From contig NZ_JXCA02000027.1 of NCBI RefSeq assembly GCF_000828085.3, positions 62,126-126,125 on the forward strand: DNA of 64,000 nt, given 5' to 3'. The notes below the pieces were generated by a model that was not told the origin of the DNA, did not search any database, and saw only the letters and a program-made list of their open reading frames with translations. Positions 54,833 to 64,000 of this stretch are shown here, piece by piece. How positions within the stretch are numbered: the stretch's first letter is position 1; every line of letters begins with the position of its first letter. This DNA is from Scytonema tolypothrichoides VB-61278. Lineage in GTDB: Bacteria; Cyanobacteriota; Cyanobacteriia; Cyanobacteriales; Nostocaceae. Both the position numbers and the translations under genes were made by a program.

Positions 54833-55864
54833 TTACGAAGCTTCTAACAACGTCCAAAAGTACCCATCTGGTGCAACGAAAGAGAAACTCATCTCTCCAA
54901 ACTCGTTGGGAACGAGATTTGTATACTTCTGTATGGGGCTTGCTTTGATGCGATCTCCGTACACATCTAGTCCTCGTACTCGGTAAGTGTAAAGACAAAC
55001 TCCCAAGCAGCCCGGTTGTGTAGCTTCAAACCTAGAATTTAATTGGAGCAAATCAGGAAAGCGAATGATATAAAGTCTTCCGGAACGTGCAGCATATATA
55101 TTTGTTTGAGAAGACCGGGGGTCATCAAAGGCGGTAAGATAAAATTTCTCCCCCTTTTGGAGATCAAAAATTTCTCGACCTGCTAAGGAAGATTCGTAAC
55201 TTGTTTCTACATCGTCACGCACACGCAGCAAACCTAAAACTTCGTCATAAAACTTTAGAGTTTCTTTGCTGTCATCCTGAATGATCATCCCCATATGAGT
55301 AAACTGGCTTGTCTTCAGGGCAGAATTTTTGTTAATGTTTCCGTAGTGTGGCAGTGTATAACCAAATCTCTGAAAGAAAACCTGTCGCGTCAAAGGTTGC
55401 AATAAAAGCATTTCTCGCACTCCGATCACTGGTTCGATGAAAGGACGGCTTTTTCTCTCTTTGTTGTAAATCACTTCCCAGTGAGGGAATGTATTTTTAA
55501 TTTCCCAACCTGCTGCTTTTGCCTCCTCCACATGATTTAAAATGTTTAACACATCGTCTGTTAAGGTCGTTGCCCAACGATTTCCCTTCACTTTCATCGA
55601 CTCCATCCCTAATCCCTGATTGGTGGGATTTTCCCAAATCATCAGACGAAGCAAACCATGATCTGTATATTGATGGTAAAGGCGAATCGAACGTAAGGAT
55701 GAATTGACCCCATATAGTTGGTATGCTGCTGCTTGTGATAACTCACCTACTTGACCAACACGATAGCCAAAGAGTTCCCAGTATTGAATAGCTGAAATTG
55801 CTTCTTTGACGCCAATACACACTTCGTAGATGCCTTCAATAGCAGTTTGTTGCCCTTGGTTCAT
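54833..55864 (-). CDS. VOC (glyoxalase-fold) family protein
   Basis: 343 residues. Two VOC modules: the first starts about residue 10 (YEVCIGVKEAISAIQYWEL) with GYRVGQVGELSQ; the second starts about 190 (FTHMGMIIQDDSKETLKFYD) and ends FSFVAPDGYFWTLLE. Such folds bind a metal and serve as dioxygenases, isomerases or resistance proteins. Metal ligands cannot be fixed safely. Function unknown. Confidence 0.78.
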   Translation of the reverse strand: MNQGQQTAIEGIYEVCIGVKEAISAIQYWELFGYRVGQVGELSQAAAYQLYGVNSSLRSIRLYHQYTDHGLLRLMIWENPTNQGLGMESMKVKGNRWATTLTDDVLNILNHVEEAKAAGWEIKNTFPHWEVIYNKERKSRPFIEPVIGVREMLLLQPLTRQVFFQRFGYTLPHYGNINKNSALKTSQFTHMGMIIQDDSKETLKFYDEVLGLLRVRDDVETSYESSLAGREIFDLQKGEKFYLTAFDDPRSSQTNIYAARSGRLYIIRFPDLLQLNSRFEATQPGCLGVCLYTYRVRGLDVYGDRIKASPIQKYTNLVPNEFGEMSFSFVAPDGYFWTLLEAS

Positions 55865-56149
55865 AGTTAGTTATGACATATAATGAAAGGACTTTTTGAA
55901 ACAGTGTTCCTATTTTCAATTATCCATCTATTAGCTTGATATCAATTTATCAGCTTGATAATTGTGATTTTAAGAAAAATGATATGTAATTATTAATACA
56001 ATGAAACGGCTGATTGTAAAACTTTCCTATTTTAACTATGTTTTTATATAAAGTTACGTAAAAATGTTTTTAAAGAGAAAAAATCAAGACATAATGTACC
56101 ATAAATTGTGAAAAAGAATGGTAAAAAAATTATTGTTAGATACAGTAAA

Positions 56150-56290
56150 CCTGTGCTCGATTGTCACCGTCATCTTGTCGTTTAGATCTTGATTCTGAAC
56201 AGACTGCAAGTCTGTATGGCTAACAAATCTTGAGAAACTTAATGGGCGATACGCACATGTGATAAGCCAGAGGCTTATCGCTCTTTTGTA
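56150..56290 (+). ncRNA. candidate small RNA with own terminator
   Basis: Within the gap are two hairpins 45 bp apart: ACAGACT-GCA-AGTCTGT (56199-56215) and a 10-bp stem GTGATAAGCC-AGA-GGCTTATCGC (56259-56281) followed by TCTTTTGT. The second looks like a rho-independent terminator with nothing coding before it on the plus strand. A 5' end is not visible, so the left limit is a guess. It could equally be an interspersed repeat. Confidence 0.4.
56259..56289 (+). terminator. orphan terminator-like hairpin
   Basis: Ten-pair stem with one G-U pair and a 3-base loop (56259-56281), then TCTTTTGT. No protein gene ends upstream on this strand; see the small-RNA candidate. Confidence 0.5.
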
Positions 56291-57606
56291 TTTATGTATA
56301 AAAATTTTCTATCTTGACAAGTAGAGTTTTTATCCCTTGTTCTCGTTAAGATGTCTGAAATAAGGATTTTTGGAAGATTTTGAGATAACTTCGGCAAAAC
56401 TTTATAATAATATTGAGTATGATCTAGATATACTGTTACTGCTGCTTCTAAATGCTAAAATCACAACATATTGTTGCTAGTTTAAGAAAGCGACAGTAAC
56501 TAGTCTTCAGGGTGATTATTTATACATATTACTGGAGAAAGTGTGTTCTCAACAAATATAAAATTTGTATTTGATTTTTGAACAGAACCCAGTAGAGTTT
56601 ATGTTAAACGTTCAGAGTTAAGCGTTCCCTAGCTTAACTAGTCAGTTCATAAACCAAACCGGATTCCTGTATGTGTTTACTTAATCTTTTGCTTAATTAA
56701 GTAGACGCAAGATCGCTTGACACATTGTTAGAAAGTTTAGGGATAAATGATCATTAAACCCAACTGATATACAGCATAGGCTACTATCGTTTTAGTAGAG
56801 TACCAAAAGCGTAGTGATCAACATTTTGAAAAATTAGGTTTGATGTTTTTGCTGACAGCATAAATGAGTATCTCAACAAAGGAGAATTTTACAATTTTTG
56901 TAGACAAGATAATAGTACCAATTCTTTTTTGGTTGACCTGACTTGAAAATGGCAGTTTTTGAGCAAAGGAAGCAGGTGAGACAGCGCGAGTGACGGGTTT
57001 CCAACGCCAGTCGCTCATGGGGGAGACTCTCAAGACCGCACTGGCTGTCTTCGCAAGCGACTGCGTATTTCCTCCATCAGACGCTAAGCGCCAAAGGCGC
57101 ACGCTGCGCTAACGCTTTTGGCGTGCGCTTGCGCTTACGCTAACACCGAAGGTGTGGCGAAAGCATAGCCGAAGTGGGAGGAAAATTTTCCTACTCTTAA
57201 TGTATGTATAGCAGTCGTACTTGAGTTGTAAAATTTATCAACCGCCTTAGCGAAGCGTGTCCGAAGGACATAGACGCCAAGAACGCCAAGAAAAGAGAAA
57301 AGAGAGAAAAGAGAATTTTACAAATGATTTAGGATTGCTATAGTTGATGACGGCTAGTTACCTATGACATAAACAAAGACTATAGAAATAGCATCAGAAA
57401 CTATTTCATCTGCTCATTGACTAGTGAGACTTAGTCTTTTTTCCTATCGATGTTAATACATCTGATGAGATGAACCAATCTTATAAGAGTAAGATTGATA
57501 GGCTATCGTTCAGTATTTTGCATTCAGTAAATTGCATCTACCAAAAAAATCAACCTTGATTGCTTCCAGTAGATTTTTGGAAAAAATTGGTAGGTATATA
57601 GTTCAA

Positions 57607-60600
57607 ATGATTGACACAAATAAGAATCATACGACAGGCGAAAATAAAGATATTCAACACACTTTATTTATTAAGTCGTTGCAACCAAGTACTTTTATAC
57701 AGCATGAAAGTGACCTTGAAAATTTACCAAAAAAGGGTATTATTTCTTGGTTAAAACGAGCGAGCTTACGTAGAAAAGCAGTTGCCTTTGCCTTTGCCAT
57801 CGGTACCTTGCCAATCATATTAGTAGGGGTGTTCAGTTATAACATAGTAAACGACTCGACGACCAAGGAAATCACCAACGCTAAACAAGATAGAGCTAGT
57901 TTCTTGGCGGGCAACATAAACAGTTTTATGTTGAGACGGTATGGAGATGTTGAAATCTTCTCTAAACTGCCGTTTTTGCAAAACCGCAGATTAAGGCAAG
58001 TCCTCAGTCGTGAACAGATGCAAACACAGCTCAGTAACTTAAATGTTCAAAACAACTATGAAAGCATTGCTGTGTTCGACATTCAAGGTAACTTGGTTGC
58101 CGAGTCCCAAGGACGATCCATACCTAATCAAAAAAACGAAGACTATTTTCAAAAAGTACTCAAAAGTAACACACCATACATCAGCTTACCCTCAGCAGCA
58201 CAAAACAAAGAGAAAGCTAAAATTTACATATCTGCTTCTGTCAAAGATAGTGAAACAGGTCAAACAATTTATATAATCCAAACAGCCACGCTTTTGAAAT
58301 TTTTAGAAAAGGTAGTCTCAAGCTCGAAAACAAGTCCAGATAATTACTATTTGATAGATGATTCCAGAAAAATTTTTCTGAGTCAGGCAGGATATAACTT
58401 AGGTAAAGATGCTAAAGAAGAAATTCCGGGATGGGAGAAACTGCAAGCACAACAGAAGGTAGCTTCTGGCATATTTTCAAACAAAAAGAAAAATACTGAG
58501 GAATTAATAACCTATGTACCTTTGCCAAAAGTAGAAGGTTTGCCAGAATTGAAATGGACATTAGTTCTAGATATAAATACAGCAACTGCATTTGCAACAC
58601 AAAAACAATTATTACTAGCATTGCAGATGGGGACGTTCTTCACAGAATTGCTAGTTGGTGGCTTTGCAGCAATTGTTGCTAGCAGTCTCGTGCGACCAAT
58701 TTTGGTTGCGACGATGGCAGTTCAAAAATTGGGTAAAGGCAATTTTGATACTCGGATTGCGATCAAAGGCGAAGACGAACTTGCAATCTTGGTTTCTAAT
58801 ATCAACAAGATGGCAGACCAAGTGCAAGACCTACTACAAAAACAAGCCACTGAAGCTCATCTATTAAAGTTATTGACAAACATCTTGCTCTCAATTCGTT
58901 CCTCTTTGAGTATTGAAGAATTGTTCAACATTACAGTCACAGAAGCAAGACAAGCACTCAAAGCGGATCGGGTTATTATCTATCACTTTAATGCTCAAGC
59001 AGGCGGACAAGTTATAGCTGAATCTGTTGCTTCTCATTTTCCTGTTGCTTTTGAGGAGAAAATTGAAGATGCTTGTATAACTGAGGAAATGATAGAGGTT
59101 TACAGACAAGGTCGGGTTATAGTTATTAACAATCTCTTGGAAGCAGGTTTTTCCCCCGAATATCACAATTTGATGCAAACATTGCAAGTCAAAGCAAAGT
59201 TGGTAGCGCCAATTTTAAAAAATAATCAACTGATAGGTCTTTTGATTGCTCATCACTGTGAACAAGTTCATAATTGGCAATTTTGTGAGATCAATTTCTT
59301 GCGGCAGTTGGGGCTTCAAGTTGGGTTAACCTTGGAACGTGTCAGTTTACTGGAGATGGCACAGACACAAAAAGACCTTGCCATCCACTTGTCTCAAACT
59401 CATAACTCCCAAGATGTCTGTCATTTAGCGCTTCAAAGCATCCGCAAAGCTTTGAAAGTAGAACGAGCAGTGATTTACAAAATAGACGAAAATTTGCACG
59501 GAAGCGTTATTGCAGAATCAGTAGTGACAGGTTGGCCTTGTTCTCTAGGTGCACAAATTAACGACCCCTGTTTAAAAGATTATGTTGACAAGTATCGTCA
59601 GGGTCGTGTTGTCGCGATCAATAATATTTACGAAGGTCAGCTGAACAAGTGTTATATCAAACAACTCGAAGCATTTGCAGTTAAAGCAAATTTGGTCGCA
59701 CCGATTTTGATTGATCACAACTTGCTCGGTTTGTTAATTGTCCATCAGTGTTCTCAACCGCGTCTATGGGAACAGTCGGAAATTGATTTGTTTGAGCAAT
59801 TAGCCAGAATTGTTGGGCTGGCTTTAGAACGAGCTAATCTTTTAGAGCAAACTGAACAAGGACGCCAAGTGGCAGAACAAAGTTCGCAACAGCAACGCCA
59901 CCAGAAAGAAACACTGCAAATGCAACTCCTAAGATTGATAGACTGTTTAGAAGAAGCATCTCAAGGTGATTTAACAGTGCGTGCTGAAGTCACTAGTGGG
60001 GAAATAGGAACCGTTGCTGACTTTTTCAACTCCTTATTGGAAAGTTTGCAGGAGATTGTGATTCAAGTCAAACTAGCCGCGACTCAAGTGAATGCTGCAG
60101 TTGCAGATAACTCAGCAGCAATGGGTCAACTGGCAATTGAGGCACTTAAACAAGCAGAGGAAATTAGCCAGAGTCTGGATGCTATTGACCAAATGAGGGA
60201 ATCGATCAAAACTGTGGCAAAAACTGCCCAACAAGCCGCAGAAGTTTCCCGTACAGCATATCAGGCCGCCAAAACAGGAGACGTAGCTATAGACTTGACA
60301 GTCGAAAATATTCTCAAATTGCGCGATACAATGGGGGAAACGGGGAAAAAAGTCAAGCGTCTTGGAGAATCTTCGCAACAAATTTCGCGTATGGTGGCAT
60401 TGATTAATCAAATTGCCATGCAAACCAACTTGTTAGCTATCAACACTGGTATTGAAGCGGCGCATGCTGGTGAAGACGCGCAAGGTTTTGCTGTTATTGC
60501 TGAAGAAGTTGGTTTGCTGGCAGCTCAAAGTAAGGAAGCCACTTCAGAAATTCAAGAAATTGTTACCAATATCCAACTGGAAATCAGGGAAGTTGTCAAA

Positions 60601-60936
60601 GCTATGGAGTTGGGAACCACACAGGTTGTTGAAGGAACGACTCTGGTTCAAAATACCAAAGACCAATTGAATGACATTCTGGAAGTTTGTCATCAAATTG
60701 ACCAATTCGTACAGTCAATTTCTCACGCTACAGTCTCTCAAGTGCAAACCTCCCAAGAAGTTTCCTTGCTGATGGAAGATATCGCCAAAGTTTCAGAAAT
60801 CACTAGCAATTCATCTTACCAAGTTTCCACTTCTTTACAAAAAACAGTAGAGATTTCCCAACAGTTGCAAGAAAGAGTACGGACATTTAAGTTAAATCCT
60901 CTAGAACAGCAGAGGCTGATTGATAGCGATCGCTAA
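57607..60936 (+). CDS. methyl-accepting chemotaxis protein with two GAF domains (PixJ-like)
   Basis: 1109 residues from ATG 57607 (MIDTNKNHTTGENKD); a TTG 75 bp upstream is also open. Order: TM1 (AVAFAFAIGTLPIILVGVF), periplasmic Cache-type domain, TM2 (FFTELLVGGFAAIVASSLV), HAMP, GAF1 (about 415-575), GAF2 (about 600-745), a second HAMP-like segment, and the MCP signalling domain with hairpin tip IAMQTNLLAINTGIEAAHAG. In GAF2, Cys655 (DPC) and Cys682 (KCY) fall at the two Cys positions of DXCF-type cyanobacteriochromes. GAF1 has Cys490 (DAC) but Tyr519 (EYH) at the chromophore-Cys position. Bilin binding is thus possible only for GAF2 and is not proven. No che genes are adjacent. Its 3' end overlaps the convergent kinase gene by 50 bp. 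Confidence 0.9.
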   Translation: MIDTNKNHTTGENKDIQHTLFIKSLQPSTFIQHESDLENLPKKGIISWLKRASLRRKAVAFAFAIGTLPIILVGVFSYNIVNDSTTKEITNAKQDRASFLAGNINSFMLRRYGDVEIFSKLPFLQNRRLRQVLSREQMQTQLSNLNVQNNYESIAVFDIQGNLVAESQGRSIPNQKNEDYFQKVLKSNTPYISLPSAAQNKEKAKIYISASVKDSETGQTIYIIQTATLLKFLEKVVSSSKTSPDNYYLIDDSRKIFLSQAGYNLGKDAKEEIPGWEKLQAQQKVASGIFSNKKKNTEELITYVPLPKVEGLPELKWTLVLDINTATAFATQKQLLLALQMGTFFTELLVGGFAAIVASSLVRPILVATMAVQKLGKGNFDTRIAIKGEDELAILVSNINKMADQVQDLLQKQATEAHLLKLLTNILLSIRSSLSIEELFNITVTEARQALKADRVIIYHFNAQAGGQVIAESVASHFPVAFEEKIEDACITEEMIEVYRQGRVIVINNLLEAGFSPEYHNLMQTLQVKAKLVAPILKNNQLIGLLIAHHCEQVHNWQFCEINFLRQLGLQVGLTLERVSLLEMAQTQKDLAIHLSQTHNSQDVCHLALQSIRKALKVERAVIYKIDENLHGSVIAESVVTGWPCSLGAQINDPCLKDYVDKYRQGRVVAINNIYEGQLNKCYIKQLEAFAVKANLVAPILIDHNLLGLLIVHQCSQPRLWEQSEIDLFEQLARIVGLALERANLLEQTEQGRQVAEQSSQQQRHQKETLQMQLLRLIDCLEEASQGDLTVRAEVTSGEIGTVADFFNSLLESLQEIVIQVKLAATQVNAAVADNSAAMGQLAIEALKQAEEISQSLDAIDQMRESIKTVAKTAQQAAEVSRTAYQAAKTGDVAIDLTVENILKLRDTMGETGKKVKRLGESSQQISRMVALINQIAMQTNLLAINTGIEAAHAGEDAQGFAVIAEEVGLLAAQSKEATSEIQEIVTNIQLEIREVVKAMELGTTQVVEGTTLVQNTKDQLNDILEVCHQIDQFVQSISHATVSQVQTSQEVSLLMEDIAKVSEITSNSSYQVSTSLQKTVEISQQLQERVRTFKLNPLEQQRLIDSDR

Positions 60937-63202
60937 AGTGGTAACAAACCATCTTATTTAAAATCTGGGTCAATTTCTCGCTCACTTGCGTCCTTTGACG
61001 CCACATCACAGTACCAGTTTCAGGATTTGGCTGAAGTTCGTGAGGTGACAACCCAGTCAGCGCCTGAATGCCAATCATCCCCAAAGCATAAATATCACTA
61101 CACAAACGGGGATGTCCAGCAAATTGTTCTGGCGGTGCGTAACCCCGTGTCCCAATAGCCACAGTTGCTAATTCAGTTTGCTCATCACTTGGCGGTTGCA
61201 TCATTTTCACTGCACCAAAATCAATCAACACTAATTGATCATCTTGAGCACGCCTAATGATATTACTTGGTTTAATATCTCGATGAATCACACGATGCTC
61301 GTGAACAAATGCCAAAACTTTTAAAATTCCTCTAAGCATATCGATAACAAAAGGTTCACTCTGTACACCTCGCCCAGGTGGTAATTCCTCACTTAAGGAA
61401 TGTCCTGGAATATACTCTTGCACTAAGTAAAATTCATGTTTTTCTTCAAAATATGCCAAAAGTTGTGGAATTTGATTATGTTTTCCCAAAGCCTCTAAAA
61501 TTTCGGCTTCTGCATCAAATAATCTTCTCGCCACTTGCAAAAAGTTTGTATCGCGGCGAGCAGGCATCAGTTGTTTCACAACACAAATGGGATTGCCTGG
61601 ACGCTGAGTATCTTCTGCTAAATAAGTGCAACCAAATCCACCAGAACCAAGAACTTTCGTAATTTTATAGCGTCCACTTAAGACAGAATCACCTGTTTTT
61701 TTCGGGATATCAATCTTTGCTGATATGTGAAGATGTTTGTCTTTAATTGCTGTACTTTCTTTTAAGAGTGTATGTAACTGCTCTATAGCTTCTTGTTGTT
61801 TTTCTACTTGCAGGATAATAACCTTTGTTTCCTGCTGAGTTTTGTATGTGGTGTAAACCATAACGCTACCCCCACTGAGGAAAAGTGCTAAAGCAGGCGG
61901 TACTATCGGTACCCATCCTGCTTGCAGAAACAAACCAATACAAATTACCACCAAGCCACTTAGGGTTATACCTCCCACAACCACCAGTAATAAAGGATGT
62001 CGCACTCGCCACGCCAAACCAGCACCTATAAGTGACCAAACCCATACCCATACACCTTCAGCCCACTCAGGAAAATACCAAATCACAAATCGTCCATCCA
62101 GTGCAGCACTGATAATCTGACTAGCTATCTGTGCATGAAGAAAAACAGCTGGCATTCTTGCGGGTTGGTTTGGCAAAGCACTGTAAGGCGTGTAGAACCC
62201 AGGATGAAGGCTGGGAGATTTCGTACCAATAATCACGAGATGGTCTTTTATCCAATTGGGATTTATATTACCTTTAAGAATTTGTGTGAAAGTAACTTCC
62301 TTAGTAAAGCTATCCGGATGGTGATAATTCAACATGGCTTGGTTACCGCCATCATCCATCTTTTTATAACTACCTGCATTGCTGTCAAGAACTTTAAAGC
62401 TGGCTTTTACCTTTTGTGAATGGGCATCAACCAGCTTGAAATTATTTTCATCGCTGAAATCAGGTTGAATACCTTCTTTTTCCAAAAATCTGATTGCAAG
62501 TAGGGCGGCGAACGAGAAATTTGTTGTACATTTCTTGCCTTGCGGGGAATGAGCAAACAATAAACTGCGGCGGACAATGCCATCTTCATCAGATATCAAA
62601 TCGGTAAACCCGACATTATCTGGAGAAACATTCGATGGTGGTGCAACTTCCGGCAGATCCATGCTGCTGAAGGCACACGTACTAAAGATGTTATCTCGGC
62701 GCTTTAAGCCAATCCCCAAATTTTTTTGTTCTGGTCTATATATATTTAATCCGACAACACGTGGTTGATAAGACTGTAACTTTTCCAACAAATTGTTAAT
62801 TTTCTCGTCTGACAGAGGCCATCTGTGTTTATGAATATCATCCTCAGTGACAGTCACCAGCAAAATACGGGGATCAGGTGCTTCAGTAGGTCGTAACCAC
62901 AGCATGTGGTCATATGCTTTTAACTCCCAAGGCTGCAACCATTTCAGTTCTCGAATTCCCAATACTATGGTAGTTACACCCAAACTGGTCACAAGCAGAG
63001 TTCGCAACCAGCCATTAGGAGCATTCTTTCCACCAGAAGAGCATTCTTGAGGAGCCTCAGTTAAATCCAGTTCCTCCGGTTTACACTCAACAAGCGTATC
63101 GCGATATCGATTCGACGCCTGCACAGATAAAAAGGCGCGAAAAATCAAGCGACCTCCATCTTTTGCCCATGAAGCACGCAGTTTTTGTAATAGTCCCGTC
63201 AT
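60887..63202 (-). CDS. CHASE2 sensor Ser/Thr protein kinase
   Basis: 771 residues from ATG 63202 (MTGLLQKLRASWAKDGG). After a cytoplasmic N-terminus and TM1 (LLVTSLGVTTIVLGI) comes a CHASE2 periplasmic domain (AYDHMLWLRPTEAPDPRILLV onward), then two or three helices (VWVWVWSLIGAGLAWRV, LLLVVVGGITLSGLVVICIG), a short coiled coil, and a Hanks-type kinase. The kinase has GSGGFGCTYLAED, CVVKQLMP with the Lys, HRDIKPSNI, and LIDFGAVKM. An extracytoplasmic signal is therefore coupled to cytoplasmic phosphorylation. The stop lies inside the chemoreceptor coding end on the other strand. Confidence 0.92.
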   Translation of the reverse strand: MTGLLQKLRASWAKDGGRLIFRAFLSVQASNRYRDTLVECKPEELDLTEAPQECSSGGKNAPNGWLRTLLVTSLGVTTIVLGIRELKWLQPWELKAYDHMLWLRPTEAPDPRILLVTVTEDDIHKHRWPLSDEKINNLLEKLQSYQPRVVGLNIYRPEQKNLGIGLKRRDNIFSTCAFSSMDLPEVAPPSNVSPDNVGFTDLISDEDGIVRRSLLFAHSPQGKKCTTNFSFAALLAIRFLEKEGIQPDFSDENNFKLVDAHSQKVKASFKVLDSNAGSYKKMDDGGNQAMLNYHHPDSFTKEVTFTQILKGNINPNWIKDHLVIIGTKSPSLHPGFYTPYSALPNQPARMPAVFLHAQIASQIISAALDGRFVIWYFPEWAEGVWVWVWSLIGAGLAWRVRHPLLLVVVGGITLSGLVVICIGLFLQAGWVPIVPPALALFLSGGSVMVYTTYKTQQETKVIILQVEKQQEAIEQLHTLLKESTAIKDKHLHISAKIDIPKKTGDSVLSGRYKITKVLGSGGFGCTYLAEDTQRPGNPICVVKQLMPARRDTNFLQVARRLFDAEAEILEALGKHNQIPQLLAYFEEKHEFYLVQEYIPGHSLSEELPPGRGVQSEPFVIDMLRGILKVLAFVHEHRVIHRDIKPSNIIRRAQDDQLVLIDFGAVKMMQPPSDEQTELATVAIGTRGYAPPEQFAGHPRLCSDIYALGMIGIQALTGLSPHELQPNPETGTVMWRQRTQVSEKLTQILNKMVCYHFSDRYQSASAVLEDLT

Positions 63203-63423
63203 CACACAAGTGCTTCCCCTGCCAGAATGTGGTATAATTGCCAAATCTAAAACTTCAGATCCAAGCTACGAATAGCGCCAGAGTCAAGATCATCTCAGGT
63301 ATTATTCAATCTAGCAATTTAGTTGTTGGTAGGAACTGCGTATGATTTCAAAAGGACGCAGGCAGAATTTATTTACTCACTAATCCAAAAAAGGACTCCC
63401 AAAATATTACAGGCATTGGCACA

Positions 63424-63975
63424 ATGAAGGCAGTGCTGATTTTTGTGCAAAACGTGAGTTCAGAAAGTCTAGAAATTGCTAAAGCTGCGTACCAGAGTGG
63501 TAAAGTAGCCTTGGAAAAGGGGCACTATCGAGAAGCCGTTGAAAAACTGGAAAAAGCAAGAACTCTGGTAGCTCCTAATTCTCGCCTCGGTGGTGAGGTA
63601 CAAATGTCGCTAGTTACAGCTTATCAGGCAGCAGGGCGCACAGAAGAGGCGATCGCCCTTTGCGAACAACTCAAACGCCATCCCCATTCAGAAACGAGTA
63701 AACAAGCAAAGGAGGTGCATTACATCCTCAAAGCACCAATATTAGAACGACCAAGGGAATGGATGACGGAAATTCCCGATTTAGGTGCAATAGCTGACAA
63801 TGAAACCAAACTTCCTCTGGCTGTAAAGAATACTAAATCTTCCAAGAAGCAGATGCCTCCTGAACGAGAATTTGTTGATCTCACTCAGGTCAATACCAGA
63901 GATAATCGATTTATTTGGATGGCGTTGATTGTTATTGGTTTAACGTTAGGTGGTTTGTTTTGGTTGAGTTTGTAA
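63424..63975 (+). CDS. TPR-like protein with C-terminal membrane anchor
   Basis: 183 residues. SLEIAKAAYQSGKVALEKGH and YREAVEKLEKARTL are a TPR-type helix pair, with a second pair AYQAAGRTEEAIALCEQLK. The middle is polar, and the C-terminus is one membrane helix (FIWMALIVIGLTLGGLFWL) in tail-anchor position. It is divergent from the CHASE2 kinase, 221 bp apart, and might interact with it; role unknown. Complete within the window. Confidence 0.8.
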   Translation: MKAVLIFVQNVSSESLEIAKAAYQSGKVALEKGHYREAVEKLEKARTLVAPNSRLGGEVQMSLVTAYQAAGRTEEAIALCEQLKRHPHSETSKQAKEVHYILKAPILERPREWMTEIPDLGAIADNETKLPLAVKNTKSSKKQMPPEREFVDLTQVNTRDNRFIWMALIVIGLTLGGLFWLSL

Positions 63976-64000
63976 TTGACTTTGGGGGGTTTTCTGACAA

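Larger units (their letters stand above)
55865..57606. other. 1.74-kb gap with RNA candidate and repeat block
   Basis: No protein gene. Left part AT-rich. A terminator-like hairpin and possible small RNA lie at about 56150-56290. A GC-rich repeat block follows at about 56940-57300 with GCGCCAAAGGCGC, ACACCGAAGGTGT and GTCCGAAGGAC palindromes, and a purine repeat (AAGAACGCCAAGAAAAGAG) near 57280. A frame at 56818-57102 on the minus strand is a by-product of this block. The chemoreceptor promoter is expected in the last 250 bp. Confidence 0.5.

Noticed and set aside
56818-57102. 94-codon minus-strand frame
   Set aside because: Lies in a palindrome-rich block and resembles no family.

Overview
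The window reads as chromosomal DNA of a filamentous, probably heterocyst-forming cyanobacterium (Nostocales). The signs are: at least a dozen HIP1 octamers (GCGATCGC) scattered through genes and spacers; a heptamer short tandem repeat (AATTCAA x3, 2124-2148) and an octamer array (3629-3724) of the STRR kind common in this order; DnaA boxes of the TTTTCCACA type beside dnaA and dnaN; and cyanobacterial lineage proteins (Npun_F0494 family, DUF2358, DUF6464, a Get3d-like ATPase, zinc-ribbon Ser/Thr kinase, PixJ-like chemoreceptor, CHASE2 kinase). Genus cannot be fixed from sequence reading alone.

Layout. 0-2 kb: the first codons of a minus-strand gene running off the left edge, a tandem HMA-like-domain protein, and peptide deformylase. 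2-7 kb: replication-origin neighbourhood, with a Deg/HtrA protease carrying an octamer repeat at its 5' end, dnaA, a spacer with seven perfect DnaA boxes, and dnaN. 7-12 kb: Get3d-like ATPase with DUF2358 partner, a lone SUKH protein, a conserved hypothetical and a phosphodiester glycosidase. 12-16.5 kb: a kinase-GTPase fusion whose stop codon overlaps the start of an ammonium transporter, then a convergent roadblock/LC7 gene. 16.7-23.3 kb: 2Fe-2S ferredoxin-like protein, cobyric acid synthase, small cyanobacterial proteins, fmt and an exported protein.

23.5-45.5 kb is the largest unit: 17 genes all on the minus strand for a secreted polysaccharide. Read in transcription order they are a Cys-rich hypothetical, a Wzc-type tyrosine autokinase, an ABC exporter, a cupin and a DegT aminotransferase (overlapping), eight glycosyltransferases interspersed with a methyltransferase and a Wzy/ligase-type membrane protein, a Tat-type GH10 xylanase, and a polyprenyl-phosphate sugar transferase that should start the chain. 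A sheath, capsule or heterocyst-envelope glycan is a reasonable inference. No Wza- or Wzx-type gene was recognised inside the cluster. A 1.9-kb gene-free stretch lies upstream of it.

47-64 kb: aspS; a 1.4-kb gap with possible structured RNA; a coiled-coil protein with a terminator; an AbrB-family membrane protein split by one in-frame stop exactly between its two duplicated halves; the decayed end of a TonB-dependent receptor/PepSY locus beside a perfect 28-bp palindrome; DUF1838, YdcF-like and VOC proteins; a 1.7-kb gap holding a candidate small RNA with terminator; then a large double-GAF chemoreceptor, a CHASE2-Ser/Thr kinase whose end overlaps it tail to tail, and a TPR-like membrane protein.

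No CRISPR array, complete insertion sequence, rRNA or convincing tRNA gene was seen. The most interesting items are the kinase-GTPase/Amt coupling, the polysaccharide cluster with its own xylanase, the split AbrB, the cyanobacteriochrome-like GAF, and the orphan RNA candidate at 56.2 kb.
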